From Cytophagales bacterium (GTDB lineage Bacteria > Bacteroidota > Bacteroidia > Cytophagales > MED-G16): 20,141 nucleotides of DNA. Both the position numbers and the translations under genes were made by a program. Positions 8,438 to 16,347 of the stretch are shown piece after piece (the stretch's first letter is position 1; each line of letters begins with the position of its first letter). The stretch spans positions 15,965 to 36,105 of the forward strand of contig JAPYTU010000006.1 of assembly GCA_029940715.1 (NCBI GenBank), read 5' to 3'. The notes beneath the pieces are model-generated. The model searched no databases, was not told the origin of the DNA, and saw nothing but the letters and a program-made list of their open reading frames with translations.

Positions 8438-9075
8438 TAGTTCACTATTTTATTAGGTTCTGCTATTGATATATTTCTTCCTATTCCCTGTCTAGCCAAT
8501 AAATATTTCTGATCTTGAATAGGATCATCTCTATCTAACTGTAGAAATTGTGAAGCTGATAAACCGACCCTTTCTCCATACACATCATTATATGCTCCAT
8601 TTACCTGATCTAATACTTGAACAAATAATTCATATGAGGTACCTCTATCAACCTTAAAAGAAACTATAGCTTCTTTTGGATCATCTGAGGAATCTGCTCT
8701 TCTACCATTAATAGAAACAAAAGACTTCATTGAATTAGGTAAGCTATTATATATTATAACTCCTTCATCTCCAGGATTTCCAAAATTTAAAATAAAAATT
8801 TTAACCATTCCTCTCAACTGTGTAACATCTGATAAAGGCTCATCCTCAACTAATAATTTATCTTGAGAATTCGCTAAAATTTTAAAAATATTTCTAGCAT
8901 TTTCAGTAATCTCAGGAGGAGGTTGAGTAGGATCAGGTTTAGGGGGTAAAAGCATAGCAATTCCTTTATCATTTTTCATAGTAGTAGTTACTAAGAAAAA
9001 AATTAAAAGTAGAAAGGCTATATCTGCCATAGATCCATTGGGAATCTGAGCAGTAGGTCTATTTCTTCTAGCCAT
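8437..9075 (-). CDS. exbD: ExbD/TolR-family biopolymer transport protein (first ExbD, long form)
   Basis: A 212-residue ExbD relative. The N-terminus MARRNRPTAQIPNGSMADIA leads into a single membrane helix (about 17-34, FLLLIFFLVTTTM) with the conserved proton-path Asp18. A proline-rich stretch follows (LLPPKPDPTQPPPE, 42-55), then a periplasmic domain much longer than the usual 130-150-residue ExbD. The extra region, about residues 85-135, carries FVSINGRRADSSDDPKE and is likely an insertion specific to this Bacteroidota type. The gene overlaps the upstream small membrane protein by 8 bp and the next exbD by one base, indicating an operon and fixed stoichiometry. With two different ExbD chains it probably works in one heteromeric motor with ExbB. 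Confidence 0.92.
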   Translation of the reverse strand: MARRNRPTAQIPNGSMADIAFLLLIFFLVTTTMKNDKGIAMLLPPKPDPTQPPPEITENARNIFKILANSQDKLLVEDEPLSDVTQLRGMVKIFILNFGNPGDEGVIIYNSLPNSMKSFVSINGRRADSSDDPKEAIVSFKVDRGTSYELFVQVLDQVNGAYNDVYGERVGLSASQFLQLDRDDPIQDQKYLLARQGIGRNISIAEPNKIVN

Positions 9076-9409
9076 TTTTAAAATTTTTAATCACTTCAGA
9101 ATAAAATATTCCTCCTATAGCTACACAAGTTAACACATATACTAATATTATACTTCCACCAATAAACTTAGATAAACCAGCATCAACACCAAATTCAGCA
9201 TAGCTTGATAAAACCTCATTTCCAGATATTAACCATGAAAATAAAAATAATGCAAGAATAACGCCAATTCCAATTCCTGAATCAACCAAAGATTTAGGAT
9301 TTTTTGAAGCAAGATATACAGGAAAACCAATGGCTAAAACTGCACCAATTCCAATCATTAAATATCCGAAGTATAAAATAAAATCTATAAGATCAAATAA
9401 CAATATCAT
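9068..9409 (-). CDS. Small membrane protein of the exb operon, unknown function
   Basis: A 113-residue protein with three likely membrane segments: about 5-33 (LIDFILYFGYLMIGIGAVLA and on), 45-62 (GIGIGVILALFLFSWLI) and 82-107 (FIGGSIILVYVLTCVAIGGI). It has a short charged C-terminus KNFKNG. No domain is recognised. Its start overlaps the exbB stop as TAATG, and its 3' end overlaps the following exbD by 8 bp, so it is made together with the motor proteins. From memory, a comparable hypothetical protein sits at this place in other Bacteroidota exb clusters. It may be an accessory or assembly subunit of the ExbBD channel; this is inferred from context only. Confidence 0.8.
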   Translation of the reverse strand: MILLFDLIDFILYFGYLMIGIGAVLAIGFPVYLASKNPKSLVDSGIGIGVILALFLFSWLISGNEVLSSYAEFGVDAGLSKFIGGSIILVYVLTCVAIGGIFYSEVIKNFKNG

Positions 9410-10236
9410 TATTTAGATAATTTGTTTTTAACTAAAATATCAACAAGAGTGATAGAAGCATCTTCCATACTATTAACTAAAGAATCTATTTTAGAAACAA
9501 GATAGTTATAAAATAATTGAAGAATAACAGCAACTATAAGACCACCAACTGTGGTTAAAAGAGCAATTTTAATACCACCAGCAACTAAAGAAGGAGAAAC
9601 ATCACCAGCTTCAGCTATAGCATCAAATGCACCAATCATACCAATAACTGTTCCCATGAAACCAAGCATTGGAGCAAGAGATATAAATAATGAAATCCAA
9701 ACCATCCCTTTCTCTAATTTTCCCATTTCAACCGACCCATAAGATATAATTGATTTTTCAACCATTTCTATACCTTCTGAAGCTCTCATAAGTCCTTGAA
9801 CGAATATAGATGCAACTGGACCAGGAGTATTTTTACAAATTTCTTTAGCAGACTCCACACCTCCTTTAGAAGATATAGCATCTTCTATATCAGATAAAAG
9901 TTTCTTTGTATTAGTTGTTGCAAGATTTAAAGTGATAATTCTTTCAATTGCAACAGCTAAACCAAGAATAAGACAAAGTAACACAATGCTCATAAATTGC
10001 CATCCTCCTTGGATAAATTGTTCTTTAATTGCATAATGAAATGATTGTGATTCTTCCACAACCTGAATGTCTTCAATAGTTTCAATCTCTTCTTGAGTAA
10101 CTTCTTCTGCAACTATTGCAGTAGAATCTACAATTTCAAGAGTAGTAGTATCTTCTTGTTCAATATCTTGAGAAAACGATGATAGAGGGTAAAATAAGAA
10201 CGCGAAAACTAATAAATAAGTAAATAATTTTTTCAT
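9409..10236 (-). CDS. exbB: MotA/TolQ/ExbB proton channel protein with signal peptide and acidic extension
   Basis: A 275-residue ExbB-type channel subunit. Residues 1-23 look like a signal sequence (MKKLFTYLLVFAFLFYPLSS, then FSQ), followed by an acidic, Glu-rich stretch to about 63 that would be periplasmic. The first ExbB membrane helix is at about 80-103 (FMSIVLLCLILGLAVAIERI), a cytoplasmic domain at 105-178, then two helices at about 180-202 (LAPMLGFMGTVIGMIGAF) and 222-245 (ALLTTVGGLIVAVI). The pore-lining threonines correspond to Thr196 and Thr228/229. The N-terminal extension is common in Bacteroidota ExbB. It is the first gene of the operon and has a promoter-like TATTTTTG 32 bp upstream. 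It should provide proton-driven energy for TonB-type transport across the outer membrane. Confidence 0.94.
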   Translation of the reverse strand: MKKLFTYLLVFAFLFYPLSSFSQDIEQEDTTTLEIVDSTAIVAEEVTQEEIETIEDIQVVEESQSFHYAIKEQFIQGGWQFMSIVLLCLILGLAVAIERIITLNLATTNTKKLLSDIEDAISSKGGVESAKEICKNTPGPVASIFVQGLMRASEGIEMVEKSIISYGSVEMGKLEKGMVWISLFISLAPMLGFMGTVIGMIGAFDAIAEAGDVSPSLVAGGIKIALLTTVGGLIVAVILQLFYNYLVSKIDSLVNSMEDASITLVDILVKNKLSK

Positions 10237-10267
10237 AGTTAAATATTATAATGATTTGAAAATTTTT

Positions 10268-10275
10268 CAAAAATA
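10268..10275 (-). promoter_or_regulatory. Candidate -7 box for the exb operon
   Basis: The minus strand reads TATTTTTG, a match to TAnnTTTG, ending 31 bp before the exbB start. No TTG is found at the expected -33 distance. It lies in the 82-bp gap after tRNA-Ser, the only place for a dedicated exb promoter. Confidence 0.35.
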
Positions 10276-10318
10276 AAATTATTAATACATATAAAAAAGA
10301 ACTTCAATGTATTTTTTG

Positions 10319-10410
10319 CAGAGAGGAAGGGATTCGAACCCTTGATACAAAGGATTACTTCGTATACATGCTTTCCAAGCATGCGCCTTCGACCACTCGG
10401 CCACCTCTCT
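10319..10410 (-). tRNA. tRNA-Ser (anticodon GGA)
   Basis: A 92-nt class II tRNA. The acceptor arms AGAGAGG (10410-10404) and CCTCTCT (10326-10320) pair fully. The D arm has GGCCGAGTGGTCGAAGGC, the anticodon arm GCATGCTTGGAAAGCATG with anticodon GGA decoding UCC/UCU, a long variable arm forms an ATAC/GTAT stem, and the T arm is AAGGGTTCGAATCCCTT. The discriminator is G (10319), expected for Ser. CCA is not encoded. The first pair is A-U rather than G-C. The 5' end lies three bases after the tatD stop, so it could be processed out of the ABC-tatD transcript. Confidence 0.97.
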
Positions 10411-10413
10411 ATT

Positions 10414-11187
10414 TTAATTTAATTTAAATAAATTATTAACGTTATTAGAAGTGATCTTAATTATATTTTTTAGGGGTAATGAGTGTAAAAGTGATAATTT
10501 TTTAGCAATTAGATTAATATTTAATGGTTCATTTCTTTTTCCTCTTTTTGGTTCAGGAGATAAATATGGACTATCCGTTTCCAAAATAATATTGCTTAAA
10601 TTTATTTGAGATATTATATTTTTTAAATTAGAATTCTTAAAAGTTAAAATTCCACCTACTCCAATTAAAAAACCTAAATCAATAATTTTTTTTGCTTGAA
10701 TAAAATTTCCAACAAAACAATGAAAAACACCTCTTAAATTTTGTTTTTTAAATTCACTTATTATTTCAATAGTTTCATCAACTGAATTTCTAGTATGAAT
10801 TACTATTGGTAGATTATTTTTAATAGCTATACTACACTGAATCCGTAAAGCATCTGCTTGATTATTAAAATTTTTGCTGCTTCTGAATAAATCAATTCCT
10901 ATTTCTCCAATTGCAATTATTTTTTCATTAAAATTTTCAAAAATTTCATCAATCTCTTCTTTATAATCTTCTTTAAGATAACAAGGATGAAGACCAAGCA
11001 TTGGATAACAAATATTTTTAAATTTATTAGATAGGTTAAGTACAGCTGGAACCGTTTCTAAATTAATATTAGGCAAAAGAATTTTTTTTACTCCTCCTTC
11101 ACCAGAACGAGAGATAACATCTTTAATATCACCTTTAAAATCCTTTAAATAAATGTGAGCATGGGAATCAATCAAATAAGAATCCAT
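10414..11187 (-). CDS. tatD: TatD-family metal-dependent DNase
   Basis: A 257-residue TIM-barrel hydrolase with the TatD metal site: His9-x-His11 in DSHAHIYL, Glu in IGEIGIDLF, His in VIHTRN, His in GVFHCFVGNF and Asp in ETDSPYLSPEP. Family members are 3'-5' exonucleases or DNases linked to DNA repair and quality control, acting in the cytosol. The open frame extends up to a TTG at 11220, but the ATG at 11187 gives MDSYLIDSHAH, the usual TatD start, and removes a 31-bp overlap with the upstream permease, leaving a 2-bp gap. It is the third gene after the ABC exporter pair and is followed at once by tRNA-Ser. Confidence 0.93.
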   Translation of the reverse strand: MDSYLIDSHAHIYLKDFKGDIKDVISRSGEGGVKKILLPNINLETVPAVLNLSNKFKNICYPMLGLHPCYLKEDYKEEIDEIFENFNEKIIAIGEIGIDLFRSSKNFNNQADALRIQCSIAIKNNLPIVIHTRNSVDETIEIISEFKKQNLRGVFHCFVGNFIQAKKIIDLGFLIGVGGILTFKNSNLKNIISQINLSNIILETDSPYLSPEPKRGKRNEPLNINLIAKKLSLLHSLPLKNIIKITSNNVNNLFKLN

Positions 11188-11189
11188 AA

Positions 11190-12515
11190 TTAATAATTCT
11201 TCATTATAAACCATTTCCAAAGTAGTTTATAAGTAATTTTTGATCCTGTTGTTAAAATCCCTACCCTATAAATTCTACCTGCAAACCATAAAGCAAATAA
11301 TACAGATAATATTAATAAAAATATAGATAATAGTAACTGCCAATCAGGAACACCAAAAGTTAACCTTGCCATCATTAGTATAGGTGAAGTTAATGGAAAC
11401 ATACTAAGAAAAATTGAAATATTACTATCAGGATTCTCTAATACAATTGCCATAAACATTAAACTTGCAATTATTGGTAATGATATTGGAAGAGTGAATT
11501 GACTTGCATCTTGTAAATTATCCACTGCAGATCCAATAGCTGCAAAAAATGCACCATAAAGAAAAAATCCTCCCAAAAAATAAATTATGAATATTATAAC
11601 AATTTTTTTAATATCTACTGAAGAAATCATATCAAAAATACCAAATACTATCTCTTTAGATTGGTCTGAATTTTCTTGAACACTCATAATTTCATTTACT
11701 GAATTTGAGCCATCGTAACCAAAATAGGTAGACGTAAGGGTTGATATTGTGACAGCCAAAATTATCCAAATTAAAATTTGAGTAAAAGCAACTGCACCCA
11801 CTCCAAGAACTTTTCCCATCATTAATTGAAATGGCTTTACAGATGAAATAATTACCTCAACTACTTTACTAGATTTTTCATCTAATACACTTTGCAAAAT
11901 AAAACTACCATATATAAAAACAAACATATAAATTAAAAACCCATTAAAATAACCCAATCCCCATGCCATAGCAGAACTTGATTTTTTAGCTTCTAGATTA
12001 GAATTATTGTCTTCAGAAAATGTTTCTGATATACTATAAGTATTTAAACTAACTTTAGTAATAAATTTATCTAATGATTCTTGATTAAGATCTAAATCTT
12101 TAATTTTTACACCCTTTATTTTATCTTCTATAATATTTTCAATATCATATATTAAGTCCCCACTGGGAATAGTTTTAGAATAAAATTTTATTCCTGAAGG
12201 ATCATAAATATCAAATTTTGGTATAACTAAAGCACCATATATTTCATCAGAATTAATCTTTTTATTTAATAACTCTAACTTCATATTAGTCGGAACTATT
12301 ATGTTATTATCAAATCCTATAGAATCTACAATTAATGAATTATAATCAATACAAGATATAATACGTTTTTTTTTATCATCACTTGAAAGAAAAAAAATAG
12401 TAATACCCATAATTAACGGAAGAATTAGTGGAGTAAGAAGAGTTCCTATTAAAAAAGATTTCTTTTTAACCCTCTGAAGATATTCTCTTTCAAAAATTAT
12501 CCATATTTTATACAT
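11190..12515 (-). CDS. ABC-2 type transporter permease (NatB-like)
   Basis: A 441-residue membrane protein of the NatB/ABC-2 type. One membrane helix lies near the N-terminus (FLIGTLLTPLILPLIMGITI), followed by an extracytoplasmic domain of about 150 residues, then five or so helices from about residue 185 onward. LQSVLDEKSSKVVEVIISS, PFQLMMGKVLGVGAVAFTQ and the terminal MARLTFGVPDWQ segment are typical of the family. It pairs with the ATPase just upstream; the exported substrate is unknown. The longest frame starts at a TTG (12533), but the ATG at 12515 gives MYKIWIIFEREYLQRV, the common start in this family. It is preceded by GAGGAGGG at 12531-12524, an 8-nt spaced Shine-Dalgarno match within the end of the ATPase gene, which it overlaps by 8 bp. 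Confidence 0.9.
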   Translation of the reverse strand: MYKIWIIFEREYLQRVKKKSFLIGTLLTPLILPLIMGITIFFLSSDDKKKRIISCIDYNSLIVDSIGFDNNIIVPTNMKLELLNKKINSDEIYGALVIPKFDIYDPSGIKFYSKTIPSGDLIYDIENIIEDKIKGVKIKDLDLNQESLDKFITKVSLNTYSISETFSEDNNSNLEAKKSSSAMAWGLGYFNGFLIYMFVFIYGSFILQSVLDEKSSKVVEVIISSVKPFQLMMGKVLGVGAVAFTQILIWIILAVTISTLTSTYFGYDGSNSVNEIMSVQENSDQSKEIVFGIFDMISSVDIKKIVIIFIIYFLGGFFLYGAFFAAIGSAVDNLQDASQFTLPISLPIIASLMFMAIVLENPDSNISIFLSMFPLTSPILMMARLTFGVPDWQLLLSIFLLILSVLFALWFAGRIYRVGILTTGSKITYKLLWKWFIMKNY

Positions 12516-13428
12516 TATTATTTCCCTCCTCAACCTTCATTATAAATATATCATTCATATTCGGTGTCTTTTGTTTAAATTCTAATATTTCAATACTATT
12601 ACTTAATAATAATCTTAAAAGATCATTTGAAGATATTTTTTTTGTAAGCTTAATCTCTGATTCATAAATATTATCAAAAACAATTTTAGAATCTATTACT
12701 GAAAAATTACTAATTTTATCATCAATTCTGTTTAAGTGTTTAATTTTATAAATATCTGACTTGTAAGCAGATTTAATATCATTAATTTTCCCGCTTAATA
12801 TTGTTTTTGATTTATTAATCATGGCAAGATTATCACAAAGTTCATCAACTGACTCCATTCTATGAGTTGAAAAAATTATTGTCTTTCCTTCATCCTTAAG
12901 TCTGAGTAAATTTTTCTTTATTAAATTAGTATTAACAGGGTCAAATCCAGAAAATGGTTCATCTAAAATTATTAAATCAGGATTATGTAATACCGTTAAT
13001 ATAAATTGCACCTTTTGACTCATACCCTTCGATAAATCTTCAATATTTTTATTCCACCAATTTGAAACTTCAAGGTTATTAAACCAATTTTTAGCTGAAT
13101 TAATAGACTCAGATCTACTTAAACCTTTTAATTTTCCCATAAAAAGTAAAAAATCACCAATTTTCATCTTTTTATACAACCCTCTCTCCTCTGGCATATA
13201 TCCTATCTTCCTAATATCATCATAATTGATATTTTTTCCATGAAGAAGAATCTTACCAGAATCTTGATTAATTATCTGATTAATTATCCGAATTAAAGTA
13301 GTTTTTCCAGCACCATTAGGACCTAAAAGACCAAAAATACTTGACCTAGGAATGTCTATACTTATATTATCAAGAGCCCTATGATTGACATAGCTCTTAC
13401 AAATATTTTTTACATTTAATAGATCCAT
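12508..13428 (-). CDS. ABC transporter ATP-binding protein (NatA-like)
   Basis: A 306-residue ATPase. Walker A is GPNGAGKTT at 36-44, the ABC signature is LSKGMSQK at 132-139 (LSGGQ variant), Walker B is LIILDEPFSGFDP at 152-164 and the H-loop is STHRM with His189. In place of the usual Q-loop it has GYMPEERGLYK, as in other NatA-type ATPases. The C-terminal 90 residues resemble the DUF4162 extension of this group. With the permease whose gene overlaps its 3' end it forms an exporter; NatAB relatives move sodium or other substrates, but the substrate here is unknown. It is divergent from ruvC across a 49-bp gap and is the first gene of an ATPase-permease-tatD-tRNA run. Confidence 0.95.
   Translation of the reverse strand: MDLLNVKNICKSYVNHRALDNISIDIPRSSIFGLLGPNGAGKTTLIRIINQIINQDSGKILLHGKNINYDDIRKIGYMPEERGLYKKMKIGDFLLFMGKLKGLSRSESINSAKNWFNNLEVSNWWNKNIEDLSKGMSQKVQFILTVLHNPDLIILDEPFSGFDPVNTNLIKKNLLRLKDEGKTIIFSTHRMESVDELCDNLAMINKSKTILSGKINDIKSAYKSDIYKIKHLNRIDDKISNFSVIDSKIVFDNIYESEIKLTKKISSNDLLRLLLSNSIEILEFKQKTPNMNDIFIMKVEEGNNNV
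12524..12531 (-). promoter_or_regulatory. Strong Shine-Dalgarno-like site for the ABC permease
   Basis: On the minus strand this reads GAGGAGGG, containing a full AGGAGG, eight bases before the ATG at 12515. Most genes in the window lack any such site, as usual for Bacteroidota. It supports the 12515 start, but the same bases encode Val-Glu-Glu-Gly near the end of the ATPase, so the match may partly be chance. Confidence 0.5.
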
Positions 13429-13477
13429 AGCTTAACAATCATTTTTTTTCGTGAAATTAGTTATTAAATTAATATAT

Positions 13478-14032
13478 ATGAAATCTGACAAAATAATTTT
13501 AGGTATTGATCCTGGAACAAACATAATGGGATATGGGGTTATAAAATCAGACCAATTAAAATTAAAACTGATTCAATATGGAGTAATTCATCTTAAAAAA
13601 TATTCCAATCATGGAACAAAACTGAAAATGATATTTGATAAAATAAATGAGTTAATCAATGACTACAAACCAGATGAAATTTCTATAGAAGCTCCTTTTT
13701 ATGGAAAAAATGTACAATCTATGTTAAAACTTGGAAGAGCACAAGGAGTTGCAATTGTAGCTGCATTAAATAAAGAAATACCAATCATAGAATATGCACC
13801 AAAAAAAATAAAACAGTCTGTAACCGGAAATGGTAATGCTTCAAAAGAACAACTTTCAGAAATGGTAATGAGAATACTAAATTTTAAAAAAGATAATTCA
13901 ATAAAAAAATTTGATGCAACTGATGCTTTAGGAGCTGCAATATGTCATTTCTATCAAAAATCCTCAAATAGAAATACAAAAAAATCTTGGGAACAATATG
14001 TTGACTCAAATAAAGAGAGAATTATCAAATAA
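13478..14032 (+). CDS. ruvC: Crossover junction endodeoxyribonuclease RuvC
   Basis: A 184-residue Holliday-junction resolvase that acts with RuvAB at the end of homologous recombination. The four acidic catalytic residues are present: Asp11 in LGIDPGTN, Glu71 in SIEAPF, and Asp146 and Asp149 in KKFDATDALGAA. RAQGVAIVAA and YAPKKIKQSVTGNGNASKEQ are also family hallmarks. The frame runs up to a GTG at 13451, but the ATG at 13478 gives MKSDKIILGIDPGT, the normal RuvC start and length, so the GTG was not used. The 3' end overlaps the convergent HIT gene by 8 bp. Confidence 0.96.
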   Translation: MKSDKIILGIDPGTNIMGYGVIKSDQLKLKLIQYGVIHLKKYSNHGTKLKMIFDKINELINDYKPDEISIEAPFYGKNVQSMLKLGRAQGVAIVAALNKEIPIIEYAPKKIKQSVTGNGNASKEQLSEMVMRILNFKKDNSIKKFDATDALGAAICHFYQKSSNRNTKKSWEQYVDSNKERIIK

Positions 14033-14420
14033 TTTCTGATTGGATTTTTTTACATATATCACTTAGTTCCGAATTTTTAAGAGAAATTTTTTTTTTTCTA
14101 AAATCAATATCATTCATTTCATTTAATGGAACCAAATGTAAATGAGCGTGAGGTACTTCCAAACCAATTACTGATAATCCAACCCTATTACATCGAGTAA
14201 CTTTTCTTATAGCTTTTGATATTTTTTTAGAAAATAATAATATTTCAGTAAGAAAATCATCATCTAAATCAAAAAAATGATCTATTTCTTTTTTAGGAAC
14301 AACAAGAGTATGACCGATAGATAGAGGATTTATATCTAAAAAAGCAATAAACCTACTATTCTCCGATATAATATACGCTGGTATTTCTCTATTTATAATT
14401 TTTGTAAAAATAGTACTCAT
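14025..14420 (-). CDS. HIT-family nucleotide-binding protein
   Basis: A 131-residue protein with the histidine triad HAHLHL at 91-96, His95 being the expected nucleophile. The N-terminal FTKIINREIPAYIISEN and the GHTLVVPKKEIDHF segment match the HINT/PKCI branch. Such enzymes hydrolyse nucleoside phosphoramidates or related AMP-linked compounds in the cytosol. It follows greA with a 1-bp gap and is almost surely co-transcribed; greA-HIT pairs are, as I recall, common in Bacteroidota. The segment after the triad is usually tryptophan-containing in the family and is not here, a minor variation. Confidence 0.93.
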   Translation of the reverse strand: MSTIFTKIINREIPAYIISENSRFIAFLDINPLSIGHTLVVPKKEIDHFFDLDDDFLTEILLFSKKISKAIRKVTRCNRVGLSVIGLEVPHAHLHLVPLNEMNDIDFRKKKISLKNSELSDICKKIQSEII

Positions 14421-14421
14421 A

Positions 14422-14895
14422 TTACAATGAAATATTTAAAATTTCAAATTCTATGTTACCAGAAGGAATTTCAACTTTAACACGCTCACCTATTTTCTTA
14501 CCTAATAATCCCTTTCCAATTGGAGATTTAACAGATAATTTATTCTCACTCAAATTAGATTCTTCCTCGGAGACCAACATGTAATTAAAAATTATGTTAT
14601 TTGTCAAATTTTTTATTTTCACTTTAGATAATACTGAAACCTTGGATATATCAATATTAGACTCATCAATAGTTCTAGCATTACTAACAGATTTTTCAAG
14701 TTTTGATATCTTAAGTTCATGAAGCCCCTGAGCTTCTTTTGCAGCATCGTATTCAGCATTTTCCGAAAGATCTCCTTTATCCCTAGCTTCAGCAATTTGC
14801 TGTGCAATATCTAATCTTCCTTTTGATTTTAAAAGATGCAATTCATCTTTTAATTTTTTAAGTCCTTCTTCTGTAAAATATGAAATTTCAGTCAT
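14422..14895 (-). CDS. greA: Transcription elongation factor GreA
   Basis: A 157-residue factor that rescues backtracked RNA polymerase by stimulating transcript cleavage. The N-terminal coiled coil (about 8-75) carries the tip acidic residues Asp42 and Glu45 within ARDKGDLSENAEYDAAKEAQ, equal to Asp41/Glu44 of E. coli. The C-terminal FKBP-like domain has SPIGKGLLGKKIGERVKVEI. The frame extends upstream to a GTG at 14925, but the ATG at 14895 gives MTEISYFTEEGLKKLK, the standard GreA N-terminus. A TATATTTG box at 14945-14938 would start transcription close to 14930, leaving no room for the upstream start. It is first in a greA-HIT operon. Confidence 0.96.
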   Translation of the reverse strand: MTEISYFTEEGLKKLKDELHLLKSKGRLDIAQQIAEARDKGDLSENAEYDAAKEAQGLHELKISKLEKSVSNARTIDESNIDISKVSVLSKVKIKNLTNNIIFNYMLVSEEESNLSENKLSVKSPIGKGLLGKKIGERVKVEIPSGNIEFEILNISL

Positions 14896-14937
14896 AATTT
14901 TTAAAATAAAAAAAACGGAATACACCGCTTATAAGTA

Positions 14938-14945
14938 CAAATATA
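14938..14945 (-). promoter_or_regulatory. Promoter -7 box (TATATTTG) for greA
   Basis: The minus strand reads TATATTTG, the same sequence as before the E1 gene and a full TAnnTTTG match, 42 bp before the greA ATG. No TTG is found at the -33 spacing. It lies in the gap between mgtE and greA, supporting separate transcription of greA. Confidence 0.45.
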
Positions 14946-14958
14946 CAAAAATAAGTGT

Positions 14959-16347
14959 TTAAATGCTCCCTATTAATATAGCAACTAGAAAATATATTGC
15001 AAGAGCTATAAGATCATTAGTAGTAGTTATAAATGGACCAGAAGCAAGAGCAGGATTAAACTTTAATCTATTTAAAATAATTGGTGTAATAGTCCCTAAA
15101 ATTGATGATACCAAAACTATAGAAAAAAGTGAAATAGAAACAATTAGAGTAGTTTTTGAATAAATTTCTAGATTTAAAAAATTTAAATAATCAAATATTG
15201 ACAAACTAAAATATACAATAAAAGCCAATACAATTCCATTTAAAATGGATACATACAAAACTTTAAAAAGTCTATTAAGAACAGTATTTTCAAAAGCACT
15301 TGGATTTGATAAACTTTGGATAACAATTGATGATGACTGAATTCCAACATTTCCAGCGGTTGCCATAATTAAAGGAATAAAAAAAGATAATGATATAAAT
15401 AACTCATTTCCTTCAAAATAATTATTTTCAAATGAACCAAGGAAAAAAGCTCCAAATAATCCTCCAAAAATACCAATCACTAACCAAGGAAGTCTTGCAT
15501 TTGATAATTTCCATATAGAATCATCCTCTTCAACATCTGAAGTTATTCCTGACATAATTTGTCTTTCTTCTTCTGCAGTTTCAGTTATAACATCAACAAC
15601 ATCATCAATAGTAATTCTACCCAATAATTTTCCTCTATTATTAATTACAGGAAGAACATCTAAATCATATTTCTGCATAATAATTGCTACCTCTTCTTGA
15701 TTCATTTTTGAATCAACTGAAATGACATAATCATCATAAATATCTTTAATTCTTGAATTATCAGATGCAACAATGATATCTTTAAGAGAAACCTTACCTA
15801 ATAAGGTACCTTTATTATCAGTAACATAAACACTATAAATTCTAGATACTTTTTCAGCTTGTTTTTTTATTAAATCAATACATTGATTAATTTTCCAATT
15901 AATATTACACTTCACAAGCTCTTTAGCCATCAACCCACCAGCAACATCATCATCATATTGTAATAAATCTTTTAAATTTTTAGATTTTTCTTTATCACTT
16001 ATTGATAAAATAGTTTCCTTTCTTACTTCTGGACTAAGTTCAGATAGTATATCCGCACCATCATCAGAATCAATTATTTCTAAATATTTAGAAATTTCAT
16101 TAGACTCAAAATGTGTTAGAAAAATCTGCCTTGTATCTTCATCTAACTCAGAAATTATTTTTGATGCTGTTTCTAAATCAATATTATCTACAATATATTT
16201 AGATTGAATAGAATCAAATTCATAAAGTAACTCAGTAATATCTGCTGGACTTGCACCTTCAAAAGATAATTTTATAAATCTTACATCTTTATTTTCTATT
16301 GCAATTTTTAAGTTTTCTCTAAATTCATTAGTTAGGGAGAATTTCAT
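14959..16347 (-). CDS. mgtE: Magnesium transporter MgtE
   Basis: A 462-residue Mg2+ channel/transporter of the inner membrane. The N-terminal helical MgtE_N domain covers about 20-130, two CBS domains about 135-255 (for example YSVYVTDNKGTLLGKVSLKD and LDVLPVINNRGKLLGRITID), a connecting helix to about 280, and five membrane helices from about 285 to the end. The pore signatures PLIMATAGNVGIQSS (325-339) and NPALASGPFITTTND (431-445) are present, with Asp445 matching the ion-coordinating Asp of Thermus MgtE. The cytosolic domains normally close the pore at high Mg2+. The start overlaps the end of rsmA by 20 bp, so the two genes form an operon. Confidence 0.96.
   Translation of the reverse strand: MKFSLTNEFRENLKIAIENKDVRFIKLSFEGASPADITELLYEFDSIQSKYIVDNIDLETASKIISELDEDTRQIFLTHFESNEISKYLEIIDSDDGADILSELSPEVRKETILSISDKEKSKNLKDLLQYDDDVAGGLMAKELVKCNINWKINQCIDLIKKQAEKVSRIYSVYVTDNKGTLLGKVSLKDIIVASDNSRIKDIYDDYVISVDSKMNQEEVAIIMQKYDLDVLPVINNRGKLLGRITIDDVVDVITETAEEERQIMSGITSDVEEDDSIWKLSNARLPWLVIGIFGGLFGAFFLGSFENNYFEGNELFISLSFFIPLIMATAGNVGIQSSSIVIQSLSNPSAFENTVLNRLFKVLYVSILNGIVLAFIVYFSLSIFDYLNFLNLEIYSKTTLIVSISLFSIVLVSSILGTITPIILNRLKFNPALASGPFITTTNDLIALAIYFLVAILIGSI

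Noticed and set aside
13451..13477. GTG-start extension of ruvC
   Set aside because: It adds nine residues absent from typical RuvC; the ATG at 13478 gives the normal N-terminus.
13518..13525. TATGTTTG on the minus strand inside ruvC as a promoter for the ABC operon
   Set aside because: It matches TAnnTTTG but is 90 bp from the start, inside a gene, and lacks a checked -33 element; such matches are expected by chance in this base composition.
14619..14807. 62-codon frame overlapping greA on the same strand
   Set aside because: An alternative frame within greA, whose protein is fully canonical.
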